A stretch of 64,000 nt of DNA from JAVBMP01 sp031552195 (lineage in GTDB: Bacteria; Desulfobacterota; Desulfovibrionia; Desulfovibrionales; Desulfovibrionaceae), in the NCBI GenBank assembly GCA_031552195.1, contig JAVBMT010000010.1:68909-132908 (forward strand), read 5' to 3'. Of this stretch, positions 25,653-33,824 are shown piece by piece. Both the position numbers and the translations under genes were made by a program. The notes below the pieces were generated by a model. It saw only the letters and a program-made list of their open reading frames with translations. It did not search any database and was not told where the DNA came from. Every line of letters begins with the position of its first letter. Position 1 is the stretch's first letter.

Positions 25653-25868
25653 ATGAAGAACAGGCGCAAGGAATACGTCCGGGTGAAGGCTTCACCCGGC
25701 TTGCTGGTGCCCAAAGAGAACGGTGGAACCTACATAGGGCAGGAGGCGGAAGTTGTGCCGTACAATCCGTATTACCGCCGCCTGCTTGCCATTGGCGATC
25801 TGCTGCTTTGGCCCAGGCCGGTATGCCGCGTAAGGGGCACTTATTACGATTCCAGCCCGGGCCGTTAG
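25653..25868 (+). CDS. Phage DUF2635 family protein (Mu-like), orphan
   Basis: This 71-residue protein begins MKNRRKEYVRVKASPGLLVP and contains an NPYYRRLLAIGDLL segment. That matches the short DUF2635 proteins encoded in the tail region of Mu-like phages: a 'VKxAxGLxVP' start, then an 'xxYxxRRxxDGDL' motif. GGAGGG precedes the ATG. No other structural phage gene is nearby, so it is either a prophage remnant or a domesticated gene. It lies between two copies of the dispersed repeat. Confidence 0.65.
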   Translation: MKNRRKEYVRVKASPGLLVPKENGGTYIGQEAEVVPYNPYYRRLLAIGDLLLWPRPVCRVRGTYYDSSPGR

Positions 25869-25897
25869 GTCCGCGGGCGCCACATGCGCGTCGCCAG

Positions 25898-25920
25898 GGC
25901 ATTTTCAAAGTATAAAATGC
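25898..25920. repeat. Dispersed palindromic repeat, copy C (short form)
   Basis: GGCATTTTCAAAGTATAAAATGC is a 23-base version of the repeat's terminal palindrome, lacking the centre. It lies exactly between the convergent ends of the DUF2635 gene and the lipoprotein gene, where it may act as a bidirectional hairpin terminator. Confidence 0.6.
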
Positions 25921-25921
25921 G

Positions 25922-26752
25922 CTAGAAGCGAAGCGGGAACAGGTCGCGCAGGCGCACATCTCCCAGCAATTTGTTGCCGCGCACTATGGTCTGCGGTTTC
26001 ACAAGCTTTTTGGCCAAGGCGGGAGCCTCGGGCCTTGTTCCGTCGGGCCTGGCGAAAGTGAAAGACTGATCGGCCCTGGCTTCAAAATCCCTGAGAGCGC
26101 TGCCGCAATTGGCTAACTCCATGGGCAGCATCAGGTTTTTAACCATGTCGTAAGCCGTCATGCCCCTGGCGTTTTGCCCGTCATAAGGCGCTTTCATCAG
26201 GCATTGCGGCATTTCTTCACGATATTCCGCCACAAAGCGCGTATCCGGAAGAGGGGTGGCCGTCCAGCGTTTAGCCAGCCATACTTTCGGTGTGTCGCGG
26301 CCGTTCGCCTTCCATAAATCGCTCATCCAGTCTTCAGCCGCCGGAACGAAAAGGAGCTGCGTGGTCCACCTGTAAGGGCCCTGCCCGGAAGCCCCGCTGG
26401 AGATCACATTCATATTATGCTCCACCGGTTCGAATTCCCATCCTGCGTCAAGGCTGGTGATGATGGCGTGAGCGTGTTTTGTTACCGGGCCCTGCTCCGT
26501 GTCGCTGAACACGGCGTAATTCATGACCACGTTGGGGCCCAGCAGCTCATCGGCCTGCAGCATGTCCAAAAGGCGTCCGTAGTTCAACAATTTAAGCGGG
26601 GGGTTGGCTTTTATTTCCACAGGCGGCTGGAGGCTTGAATAAAGCCCGTCGCTTTCCGCTCCGATAAAAGCCGGCGTGCAGGCGAAAAGCGCGGGAAGAG
26701 CGAAGAGCAGGAAAAACGGCTTGAGCAAACCGGAATTTTTTAATTTCGGCAT
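25922..26752 (-). CDS. Predicted lipoprotein, family known mainly from Desulfovibrio
   Basis: A 276-residue protein starts with a type II signal peptide (LLKPFFLLFALPALFAC, lipobox cysteine at about 25). The mature part is soluble, without recognisable catalytic motifs, and contains VMNYAVFSDTEQGPVTKHA and a C-terminal LLGDVRLRDLFPLRF. I believe it matches a DUF4851-type lipoprotein typical of Desulfovibrio, but from memory only. A strong ribosome site (AAGGAGGCAACC) supports the start. It should be anchored in a membrane facing the periplasm. Function unknown. Confidence 0.7.
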   Translation of the reverse strand: MPKLKNSGLLKPFFLLFALPALFACTPAFIGAESDGLYSSLQPPVEIKANPPLKLLNYGRLLDMLQADELLGPNVVMNYAVFSDTEQGPVTKHAHAIITSLDAGWEFEPVEHNMNVISSGASGQGPYRWTTQLLFVPAAEDWMSDLWKANGRDTPKVWLAKRWTATPLPDTRFVAEYREEMPQCLMKAPYDGQNARGMTAYDMVKNLMLPMELANCGSALRDFEARADQSFTFARPDGTRPEAPALAKKLVKPQTIVRGNKLLGDVRLRDLFPLRF

Positions 26753-27153
26753 GGTTGCCTCCTTACATACGGCATTTTAACATTAAGACCTTTTTTTACC
26801 GCCTTTTCAAATCGAAACGGGGCGATTCACCGTGTGGGTTCAGGCCCGGCGCGGATAAAGGCAGGCTGCGTTTTCCGCCTGCTTCCCTTCCGGGCCGGGC
26901 GGAATTTTCAAGCTTGATTCGGCATCAAGCGGCTTAACCTGATATTTTATCTTTTAATATCACTTAAAAGATAAAAAGGAAGCAATTTTTCATATTCGCC
27001 TTGGGTGGAACAGATCCGGCGGGATGAAAGCCAGCCGCATGCTCGCGGCGGGCGGCCTCTTTGAACGCCTGGGCGGCCGGATTCTTGCCGTAAGCGTGCC
27101 CCCGGGCGGAAGCGTGAAAAAAGGCCGGGTTCGCTGAACCCGGCCTTTTAGGT
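26753..27153. other. Intergenic region with an AT-rich palindrome
   Basis: It holds the promoter side of the lipoprotein gene and the terminator of the antiporter gene. TTTTATCTTTTAA (26945-26957) and TTAAAAGATAAAA (26964-26976) form a perfect 13-bp palindrome with a 6-base spacer, which may be an operator or an A/U-rich hairpin. A 37-codon forward frame (27024-27137) ends inside the terminator and is not convincing. Confidence 0.5.
27121..27147 (-). terminator. Intrinsic terminator of the antiporter gene
   Basis: AAGGCCGGGTTC (27121-27132) and GAACCCGGCCTT (27136-27147) form a perfect 12-bp stem with a 3-base loop. The reverse strand continues with a T-run (AAAAAA at 27117-27122 on the forward strand). 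It stands 7 bases after the antiporter stop. Confidence 0.85.
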
Positions 27154-28605
27154 TTAGATGAAGAATATAAAAGTCATGAGGGCGAAAAGAGGCACCAGAA
27201 TGCCGAACGACCAGGCCATGTAGCCGAAAAAGCTGGGCATGGAAACGCCCTGGTCTTCCGCGATGGAACGCACCATAAAGTTGGGGGCGTTGCCTATGTA
27301 AGTGTTGGCGCCCATAAACACCGCCCCGGCTGAAATAACCAGAAGGGTGGAGGCCATGTTGCCCATAAGCTCCACGGCGTTGCCGCCAGCGGTGTTGAAG
27401 AAGACGAGATACGTGGGGGCGTTGTCAAGGAAGCTCGACAATATCCCGGTAAGCCAGAAATACATATAATTGATAGGCTGCCCGTCAGGCTGCGAGACCA
27501 GGTTGATCACGGTGCTGAGCGCGCCTTCCTTCCCGGCCCGCAAAATGGCTATGGCCGGTATCATGCTGATGAATATGCCCAGAAAAAGTTTGCCGACTTC
27601 GGCGATCGGGCCCCAGTTGAAGCTGTTCATGCGGCGGGTTTCAGCCTTGGTAAGCTTGAGCGAAAGCGCGGCTATCGCCAGCAGGAGTCCGTCGCGCACC
27701 AGGTTGGGCAAAGACAGGGGAATATGGTATATTTCCAGGTCGCTTTCCGGGCCTGGTTTCCATGTTCCGCTCATCAGAACGGATCCTATTATGAAAAGAA
27801 GCAGTAAAAAGTTGATTTTTCCGTCAAAACCGAGTTTTTCCGTATTGCCGCCGTTGTCTTGCGGAACCGGCTTGCCTTCCCTGCCGTAAAGAAAGGCGTC
27901 AATCGCCAGGTAGAGCGGCAGGAGCACGGCGACCATGAAAAGCAGCAGGGGCAGCATGTGGGAGGCCGTCCAGAAGAACGCCACCCCTTGCAAAAAGCCA
28001 AGAAAGAGCGGCGGGTCGCCCAAGGGGGTGAGGCAGCCGCCGATGTTGGCAACCAGGAATATGAAGAACACCACGGTGTGCACCCTGTATTTACGGTGGG
28101 CGTTGGCGCGAAGCAGGGGGCGGATAAGCAGCATGGCCGCGCCGGTCGTTCCCATCCAGCTGGCCAGAAAGGTGCCGACGGCCAGAATGGCGGTATTCAC
28201 CAGCGGCGTGCCCACCAGCTTGCCGGTGAGGCGTATGCCGCCTGAAACCGTATAAAGCGCGAAAAGCAGAATGATGAACGGCAGATATTCAAGGAGAATG
28301 GCGTGCAGGAATTCATGCAAGGCCACGGAAGGCCCATAGGCTACGGTAAATGGAATAAGAAAAGCCAGGCCCCAGAATACAGCTATTTTTCCGAAGTTGT
28401 GCTCCCAGAAATGGGGCATGGTCAGGGGGCAGACGGCAATTGATAGGAGCATGCAGACAAACGGTATGATCCAGTAAATGGTCAGTTCTTTGCCGTAAGC
28501 GGGTATTTCCGCGCACCAGCCCAAGGTCGGCATGAGCAGCGGAATTAAAAGCAGACACGCCAGGCAGGCTGCAATCGCGGCCAGTTTGTGACTTATACGC
28601 AACAT
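27154..28605 (-). CDS. Sodium:proton antiporter, NhaD / ion transporter superfamily
   Basis: This 483-residue inner-membrane protein has about 12-13 hydrophobic segments. The phrase GILSSFLDNAPTYLVFF and the later GANTYIGNAPNFMVRSIAE are hallmarks of the NhaD/ArsB ion-transporter superfamily, and the first half has GTTGAAMLLIRPLLRAN. Family members expel Na+ in exchange for H+. The ATG at 28605 is chosen because GGAGGAAGG precedes it; the frame extends 30 codons upstream without a ribosome site. A signal-anchor-like first helix follows the start. Confidence 0.85.
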   Translation of the reverse strand: MLRISHKLAAIAACLACLLLIPLLMPTLGWCAEIPAYGKELTIYWIIPFVCMLLSIAVCPLTMPHFWEHNFGKIAVFWGLAFLIPFTVAYGPSVALHEFLHAILLEYLPFIILLFALYTVSGGIRLTGKLVGTPLVNTAILAVGTFLASWMGTTGAAMLLIRPLLRANAHRKYRVHTVVFFIFLVANIGGCLTPLGDPPLFLGFLQGVAFFWTASHMLPLLLFMVAVLLPLYLAIDAFLYGREGKPVPQDNGGNTEKLGFDGKINFLLLLFIIGSVLMSGTWKPGPESDLEIYHIPLSLPNLVRDGLLLAIAALSLKLTKAETRRMNSFNWGPIAEVGKLFLGIFISMIPAIAILRAGKEGALSTVINLVSQPDGQPINYMYFWLTGILSSFLDNAPTYLVFFNTAGGNAVELMGNMASTLLVISAGAVFMGANTYIGNAPNFMVRSIAEDQGVSMPSFFGYMAWSFGILVPLFALMTFIFFI

Positions 28606-28874
28606 AGGGGGCCTTCCTCCAGAGATTAAGGATCGCTTTAGCGGAACTATCAGCCGTATCTTTATACTAAAAAATAGAAAAAGGCAAAATTTCACTAAGT
28701 GCGGTCTCGCGTCCCGGGCGCGCCTGTCTTACAGCGTTTTTCAGCAACACGGCGCACATAAAGCTTTTCTTGATTCGGCCTGAAATCATGCCGGGCGCGG
28801 AGTAATGGCGAACAAACATTTTCAGGCCGGTGGATGCCTCTAGCGTGGGCTAACTTTGACTTTTTATCTATGCC

Positions 28875-28920
28875 TTTAGCGCGCTATGCCTTTCGCAACC
28901 GACAGGCATAGCGCGCTAAA
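28875..28920. repeat. Perfect 16-bp inverted repeat
   Basis: TTTAGCGCGCTATGCC (28875-28890) and GGCATAGCGCGCTAAA (28905-28920) are exact reverse complements around a 14-base loop. A T-rich stretch (GCTTCTTTTTATC) follows. It could be an extra terminator, a structured RNA end or an insertion end; it is longer and more perfect than needed for termination. Confidence 0.7.
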
Positions 28921-29015
28921 AGCTTCTTTTTATCAGATACGCAAAAGGAAAGCCCTTTTGCTGAAGTAACTCGCGCTGTACGCTTGCAGCGGTTCAAGAG
29001 CTCCGGCGGAACGCG

Positions 29016-29046
29016 AAAAGGCCGGGCAAGGCGTATCCGCCCGGCC
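29016..29046 (-). terminator. Intrinsic terminator of yebC
   Basis: GGCCGGGC (29020-29027) and GCCCGGCC (29039-29046) form an 8-bp GC stem, with a run of four T on the reverse strand (29016-29019). It lies 28 bases after the yebC stop. Confidence 0.75.
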
Positions 29047-29074
29047 CGGCCAGAGTTCAGCGCCCGGCAAACGG

Positions 29075-29815
29075 TTACAATTCGGACAAAAGTTCCTCGG
29101 GCAGCTCGAAATTGGCGTAAACGTTCTGCACGTCTTCGTTGTCTTCAAGGTTTTCCACCATGCGGAGGAGCTTGCGCCCGGTTTCGGCGTCAACCGCGAT
29201 ATTGTTTTGCGGAACGCGGGAAAGTTCCGCGCTGATATGGGCAATTTCCGCGTTTTCAAAAGCCTGGCGCAGTCCTTCAAAGTCCTGCATGGCGCAATAA
29301 ACTTCCCAGGCGTCGTCGCTGTCAACGATGTCCTCGGCGCCGGCTTCAAGTCCTATTTCCATGAGCTGGTCTTCGCTATAGCGGCTTTTGTCGAAGGCGA
29401 ACACGCCCTTGCGGTCGAACATCCAGCTCACGCAGCCGGATTCTCCCATGTTGCCGCCGCTTTTGCTGAAAAGGTGGCGTACTTCCGCAACCGTGCGGTT
29501 GCGGTTGTCCGTGGCGGCTTCAACCAGAACGGCAACCCCGCCCGGGCCGTAGCCTTCGTAAAGCACTTCGAGCAGGTCGCCGCCGGCTTCTTCGCCGGTG
29601 CCTTTGCGAATGGCGCTGTCAATTTTATCCTTGGGCAGGTTGACTTCTTTCGCCGCGGCAATGGCGCTGCGCAGGCGCGGGTTATAGGTCGGGTCTCCGC
29701 CGCTTTTGGCGGCCAGGATTATTTCCTTGGCCGCTTTGGTGAATTCCTTTCCGCGTTTGACGTCTTGCGCTCCCTTGCGATGCTGGATGTTTTTCCATTT
29801 ACTGTGCCCGGCCAT
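29075..29815 (-). CDS. yebC: YebC/PmpR family transcription/translation factor
   Basis: The 246-residue protein starts MAGHSKWKNIQHRKGAQD, the signature of the YebC/TACO1 family, and contains YEGYGPGGVAVLVEAATDNRNRT (landmark, residues about 85-107). Members bind DNA as regulators or, as recently shown for some, help translation of proline-rich stretches. Length is typical. The ATG at 29815 follows AAAGGAG; an upstream extension of the frame is not conserved. It is transcribed with rlmE upstream on the same strand, but 171 bases separate them. Confidence 0.93.
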   Translation of the reverse strand: MAGHSKWKNIQHRKGAQDVKRGKEFTKAAKEIILAAKSGGDPTYNPRLRSAIAAAKEVNLPKDKIDSAIRKGTGEEAGGDLLEVLYEGYGPGGVAVLVEAATDNRNRTVAEVRHLFSKSGGNMGESGCVSWMFDRKGVFAFDKSRYSEDQLMEIGLEAGAEDIVDSDDAWEVYCAMQDFEGLRQAFENAEIAHISAELSRVPQNNIAVDAETGRKLLRMVENLEDNEDVQNVYANFELPEELLSEL

Positions 29816-29986
29816 ATGATTAAACTCCTTTAGAGCAATTTTACTTTTTTTAAAAAAATTGTTTTCAGCAATCGGCTTGCAAAAGCGGAAAGCGTTATTT
29901 TTAAGGTTACATCGAAAACCGGCGGGGCTTGCGGCGAAGGCGCGCCGCGGGCGAAACCCTCCGGCGGCGTTCAACGCCCGCCCCGT

Positions 29987-30586
29987 TTATTCTCTTATTC
30001 CTTTGAAGCCCTGAGCCACATAAAAAGTTTCAAAGCTTTCAGAACGTGAACTTTCCGGCTTGAACCCCTTGACGGAAGTGAAAAATTTGCGCATTTCTTC
30101 GATATAGGGCTTTACATCAGGCCCCATGAAAACCTTGACCACAAAGCTGCCGCCCTTCAAAAGGCAGGCCAGGGCAACCGCCAGGGCCTCTTCGCAAAGA
30201 GCTGCCGAACGCGCTTGGTCGGTAGCACGGTGCCCGGTGGTGCTGGGGGCCATGTCTGACATGACCACATGGAAGGGGCCGCATTGTTTCAAGGTTTCTT
30301 CCAGTTCCGGCGGGCGGTTGAACACATCGGCCTGAAAAAAACGCACCTGCGGCGGAAATACGGCAGTTGTAAGCTGAATGTCAACCCCTATCACCAGGCC
30401 GTTTGGCCCGACGAATTCCGCCGCGCCCATTGACCATGAACCCGGGGCCGCGCCAAGGTCAAGAACCTTCATGCCGGTTTTGAACAGCTTGAAACGCTTG
30501 TGGATTTCTTTAAGCTTATAAACGGAGCGCGCAGGGTAGTTTTCCTGCTTGGCCTTCAAAAAGTAGTGATCCCTATAAGTTTTCAT
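29987..30586 (-). CDS. rlmE: 23S rRNA (uridine-2'-O)-methyltransferase RlmE (RrmJ/FtsJ)
   Basis: The 199-residue RrmJ-fold enzyme methylates the 2'-O of U2552 in the 23S A-loop. The K-D-K-E framework is visible: lysine in SVYKLKEI, LDLGAAPGSWSMGA as the SAM site, VMSDMAPSTTGH with the aspartate, and FVVKVFMGPD with the second lysine. The start at 30586 gives MKTYRDHYFLKAK and follows GGAG; a start 33 bases upstream adds no homologous sequence. Confidence 0.93.
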   Translation of the reverse strand: MKTYRDHYFLKAKQENYPARSVYKLKEIHKRFKLFKTGMKVLDLGAAPGSWSMGAAEFVGPNGLVIGVDIQLTTAVFPPQVRFFQADVFNRPPELEETLKQCGPFHVVMSDMAPSTTGHRATDQARSAALCEEALAVALACLLKGGSFVVKVFMGPDVKPYIEEMRKFFTSVKGFKPESSRSESFETFYVAQGFKGIRE

Positions 30587-30682
30587 GCCTGCTCCATGTG
30601 GGGTAAGCTTATATACCAAATATGCCTCAAGGCCAAGGGCAAAGTGGCTGTTCCGCGCGTTGCGGCATGAAAAAAGGACGAT

Positions 30683-31852
30683 ATGGGCGCGAAGCCTGTT
30701 GTTATATTTCCGGGTGGAAAAGCCGACCTGCTGCGGCAGGAGTTGCTTCTGGCTCTTTCAATTAAAGGCTTTTCCGTTATTCAGCCTCCCTCTGGCGCCT
30801 TGCTTGACCCGGAAACGGAATGGTTTTTGCCGGAAATTTTGCGCGGCGGCGGGTCGTTTTTATTTTTGAGCATAAATTTTAAGGGTTTAGAGGGAAAGAC
30901 GACCGTTTTCCGCATGCTGCGCGAGGCCGGGGTTCCTGTTGCGGTTTGGTGCGTCGATAACCCCTGGAATCTTTTAAGCGCGGTGCGCGGTCCGGAATGG
31001 AAAGAATCGCGAATTTTCGTTACGGACAAAAGTTTCGTTCAGCCCTTGCGCGAGGCCGGAGCAAACGCGGCGCATCATTTGCCGCTGGCCGGCTGCCTGG
31101 CCAGCATGGGGCCACATTCCGGGCGTGACAGGCGTTTTCCGCCTCCTTCCGGCCTTGCGCCTCTGGTTTTCGTCGGGCGGCCTTCCTTTCCGGGACGGTC
31201 AGCCTTTTTCGCCGGGCTTGAACTTCCTTCCGGCGCGCTGGAAAAAGCGGATGCAGAGCTGCGTTCCGGCCGCAGGCCGGATTTCGGCTGGTGGCTGCAA
31301 GAGCTTGGTTTTGCCGGGCAGCCGCTTTGGCCGGGGAAAAAAGCCCGCCTAGCCTCTTTGGGGGCCCAGGAAAGCAACAGGATTTTCAGGGTTATGGTTC
31401 TTGAGGAAGCGGCTTCCTTCGGCCTTACCGTATTCGGGGAGCAAGAGGGCTTCAGCGGAACTGACAGTTGGCGTTTCTTGTTGCCGGAGGCCGTGGATAT
31501 ACGCCCGGCGGTTGACTATTATTCACGCTTGCCGGGCGTTTACGCCGGGGCGGAGTTCAGTTTGAACCTTGACAGCCTGTTGCTGCCGTGCGGCCTGACC
31601 CAGCGTATTTTCGACGTCTGGCTGGCTGGAGGTTTCTGCTTTACAGGGAGCGGGCCGGGGTTGGAAATTTTTCCGTCTGAATTGACCGAGCCGATAAGTT
31701 TCGGAAAGGCTGAAGACATGCTACGGTCAGCCGACTATTTCCGCCGGCGCCCCGGCCGTAAAGCCGAATTGGCGCGGGCTTGGCGCGAGCATGTCTTGCA
31801 AAACCATTCCTATGTCCATCGCATCGAATTTATAATGGAACACGCTTGTTAA
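30683..31852 (+). CDS. Glycosyltransferase, CgeB-like family
   Basis: The 389-residue protein has a two-domain GT-B-like layout. The N-terminal half includes VPVAVWCVDNPWN, a phrase typical of the DUF3880/CgeB glycosyltransferases, where a base-binding domain carries a 'W.vDdP' segment. The C-terminal half has SLNLDSLLLPCGLTQRIFDV followed by AGGFCFT and an acidic LTEPISFGKAEDM, which is the usual nucleotide-sugar-binding region. Donor and acceptor are unknown. It has no obvious neighbours for a polysaccharide locus. It ends 23 bases before the ABC substrate-binding gene. Confidence 0.75.
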   Translation: MGAKPVVIFPGGKADLLRQELLLALSIKGFSVIQPPSGALLDPETEWFLPEILRGGGSFLFLSINFKGLEGKTTVFRMLREAGVPVAVWCVDNPWNLLSAVRGPEWKESRIFVTDKSFVQPLREAGANAAHHLPLAGCLASMGPHSGRDRRFPPPSGLAPLVFVGRPSFPGRSAFFAGLELPSGALEKADAELRSGRRPDFGWWLQELGFAGQPLWPGKKARLASLGAQESNRIFRVMVLEEAASFGLTVFGEQEGFSGTDSWRFLLPEAVDIRPAVDYYSRLPGVYAGAEFSLNLDSLLLPCGLTQRIFDVWLAGGFCFTGSGPGLEIFPSELTEPISFGKAEDMLRSADYFRRRPGRKAELARAWREHVLQNHSYVHRIEFIMEHAC

Positions 31853-31875
31853 TTATCATTCATCGGGAGGGCGAC

Positions 31876-32709
31876 ATGAAGAAAAATATTGCTATGTTGT
31901 TCTGTGCGTTTCTGTTTTTGTTTTTTTCCGGAATAACCGCAGAAGCCGCGGCGGCGGATTTGAAGCAGAACCTGGTTGAAGAGAGCATGATTAACCAGGT
32001 TGTGCAACGCAAAGTTTTACGGGTGGGTTTCTCCACTTTCGTTCCTTGGGCCATGCGGAACAAGGACGGAGAATTCATCGGGTTTGAAGTTGACGTGGCC
32101 ACGCGCTTGGCTAAAGACCTCGGAGTTAAGGTCGAGTTTATCCCCACCGGCTGGGACGGAATCATCATGGGGCTTCTGACCGGCCAGTTCGATATAATCA
32201 TCGGCGGAATGAGCGTCACGCCGGAGCGCAACCTCAAGGTCAATTTCAGCATTCCCTATGATTACGCGGGAATGGACATTGTGGCCAATAAGGAGAAAGC
32301 CGCCGGTTTCAGCAAGCTTGAAGATTTTAACAAGGCGGATGTGGTCATAGCCTTGCGTACCGGGTCCAGCGCTGTGAACTCAGCCAGAAAATATATGCCG
32401 AAGGCGAGGCTGAGCTACTTCGCGGATGAAGCCCAGGCCGTGCAGGAAGTAATAAGCGGGCGCGCTCACGCCATGATCAGCAGCGCTCCTCTCCCGGCCT
32501 TTCAGGCCTTGAAAAACCCTCAGACCTTGTTTACCCCCATGGACGCGATTTTCACCAAAGAGCCGGTCGGCCTTGGTATCCGTAAGGGAGACCCTGACTC
32601 GCTGAACTTTTTGGATAACTGGATTCGCATAGTCGAAAATGAAGGCTGGCTGAAAGAACGCCGCGATTACTGGTTCCGCAGCATTGCATGGGAAAAGTTC
32701 CTGCAGTAG
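31876..32709 (+). CDS. Polar amino acid ABC transporter, periplasmic substrate-binding protein
   Basis: This 277-residue protein carries a Sec signal peptide (MKKNIAMLFCAFLFLFFSG, cleavage after AEAAAA) and a family 3 solute-binding fold: LRVGFSTFVPWAMRN, GFEVDVATRLAKDLGV, WDGIIMGLLTGQFDIIIGGM and TPERNLKVNFSIPY. These belong to binding proteins for polar or basic amino acids. GGGAGG precedes the ATG at 31876, and the upstream frame extension is ignored. The permease follows directly. The ATPase is not found in the window. Confidence 0.9.
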   Translation: MKKNIAMLFCAFLFLFFSGITAEAAAADLKQNLVEESMINQVVQRKVLRVGFSTFVPWAMRNKDGEFIGFEVDVATRLAKDLGVKVEFIPTGWDGIIMGLLTGQFDIIIGGMSVTPERNLKVNFSIPYDYAGMDIVANKEKAAGFSKLEDFNKADVVIALRTGSSAVNSARKYMPKARLSYFADEAQAVQEVISGRAHAMISSAPLPAFQALKNPQTLFTPMDAIFTKEPVGLGIRKGDPDSLNFLDNWIRIVENEGWLKERRDYWFRSIAWEKFLQ

Positions 32710-32711
32710 CG

Positions 32712-33623
32712 ATGCCTGAATGGAGCGCCGTAAATAATTTCGCGCTTCGTTTGCGTGGAGCGGCCAGGATAAATCCGGAAACTTCCTGGCGCATTCTGTT
32801 CGACTGCCTTTTGTTGGCTTTTGCCGGCTTGTTCTTGTGGCGGGTGGTCGAAGGCGGGGCCTTCCCATATAGCTGGCACTGGGAAAAAATCCCTTCATAC
32901 CTGCTGCGTCTTTTGCCGGAAGGGTTCTGGTGGGAACGGCTGCGCCCGGGCTTGCTGTCGCGCGGTTTTTTCATGACGGTGCAGGTTTCATTGTGGGCTT
33001 TCGCCGTGGCCGGAATTTTCGGCTTGTTTTTCGGTTTGTGCCGTGCCTGGCGCAGGCCACTGGGGCGGATGCTTGGGGCCACTTACGTGCATTCCGTGCG
33101 CAATATCCCGCCCCTGGTGCTGGTTTTTGTGGTGCATTATTTTCTTACCGGCCAGATGGGGAATACCCTGAACTGGGACTGGACGGAGTGGATGCCGCTT
33201 TTGCCTGCCCCTGGCCAGATGCCGGTTTTTTGCTCGGCCGTGCTGGCCCTTGGAATTTATGAAGGGGCTTATCTTGCCGAAATTATTCGCGGCGGCATAG
33301 AAAGCGTAGCCAAAGGGCAGTGGGAAGCCGGTCTTTCGCTTGGGCTTTCGCGGGAACGCTGCCTGTACGGCATCATTTTGCCGCAGGCCGGGCGGGCGAT
33401 GCTTCCACCACTGACCGGCCAGTGCGTTTCGCTGATTAAAGACAGCTCGATCGTTTCAATGATAGCCGTGCAGGAACTCACGCTGGAAGGGGCGAACATA
33501 ATCAATTCCTCCGGAATGATTTTTGAGGTTTGGATCAGCGTAACCGTTCTTTACCTGCTGTTGTGCCTGTCCGTGTCTTTTATCGGCCGTCAGCTGGAAA
33601 AAAAGCGCGGATGGAATTTTTAA
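32712..33623 (+). CDS. Polar amino acid ABC transporter permease
   Basis: The 303-residue inner-membrane protein contains the HisM/GlnP-type permease domain. The EAA loop is visible as GQWEAGLSLGLSRERCLYGIILPQAGR (landmark, residues about 205-231), and HSVRNIPPLVLVF and GAYLAEIIRGGIES are further signatures. It has an unusually long N-terminal region of about 60 residues before the first typical helix set. The start could be 32688 (22-base overlap with the previous gene) or 32712; the second is preferred because it is 2 bases after the stop. Neither has a strong ribosome site. Confidence 0.87.
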   Translation: MPEWSAVNNFALRLRGAARINPETSWRILFDCLLLAFAGLFLWRVVEGGAFPYSWHWEKIPSYLLRLLPEGFWWERLRPGLLSRGFFMTVQVSLWAFAVAGIFGLFFGLCRAWRRPLGRMLGATYVHSVRNIPPLVLVFVVHYFLTGQMGNTLNWDWTEWMPLLPAPGQMPVFCSAVLALGIYEGAYLAEIIRGGIESVAKGQWEAGLSLGLSRERCLYGIILPQAGRAMLPPLTGQCVSLIKDSSIVSMIAVQELTLEGANIINSSGMIFEVWISVTVLYLLLCLSVSFIGRQLEKKRGWNF

Positions 33624-33824
33624 GCCGGACCGTCCGTAAAGTTGCGTGTTTGAAATGGCGGATCCGCACGGCTTGAGTTCGCTCAGGCTATATCCGCAAG
33701 ATTTTATCATACCGGCTGGGCTGAAGCGTTTTGAAGCAAAGGCGGCGCTGCTTGCTTGCGGCTTCAAGGGCGTATCGGCGTTTTCAAAACCGCTCCGTTT
33801 TTTCAGCGGCGCTCCGGAGAAATC

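Larger units (their letters stand above)
28606..29074. other. Intergenic region with two hairpins
   Basis: About 470 bases lie upstream of the antiporter gene and downstream of yebC, both on the reverse strand. The two hairpins are listed separately. I see no open frame with a ribosome site. The region includes GGCTAACTTTGACTTTTTATC (28848 onward), which faintly recalls the dispersed repeat end but is too weak to call. Confidence 0.5.

Noticed and set aside
26771..26790. Repeat end GGCATTTTAACATTAAG before the lipoprotein gene
   Set aside because: One half-site without a partner arm; a chance match is likely.
27024..27137. 37-codon forward frame MKASRMLAAGG...
   Set aside because: No ribosome site, and it runs into the antiporter terminator hairpin. 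It may be a tiny gene remnant but nothing supports it.
29831..29870. Additional copy of the dispersed repeat (GAGCAATTTTACTTT...AAAAAAATTG)
   Set aside because: It is an A/T palindrome with only the GAGCA/TTTTA bases in common. It lacks the ATGC end and the internal blocks.
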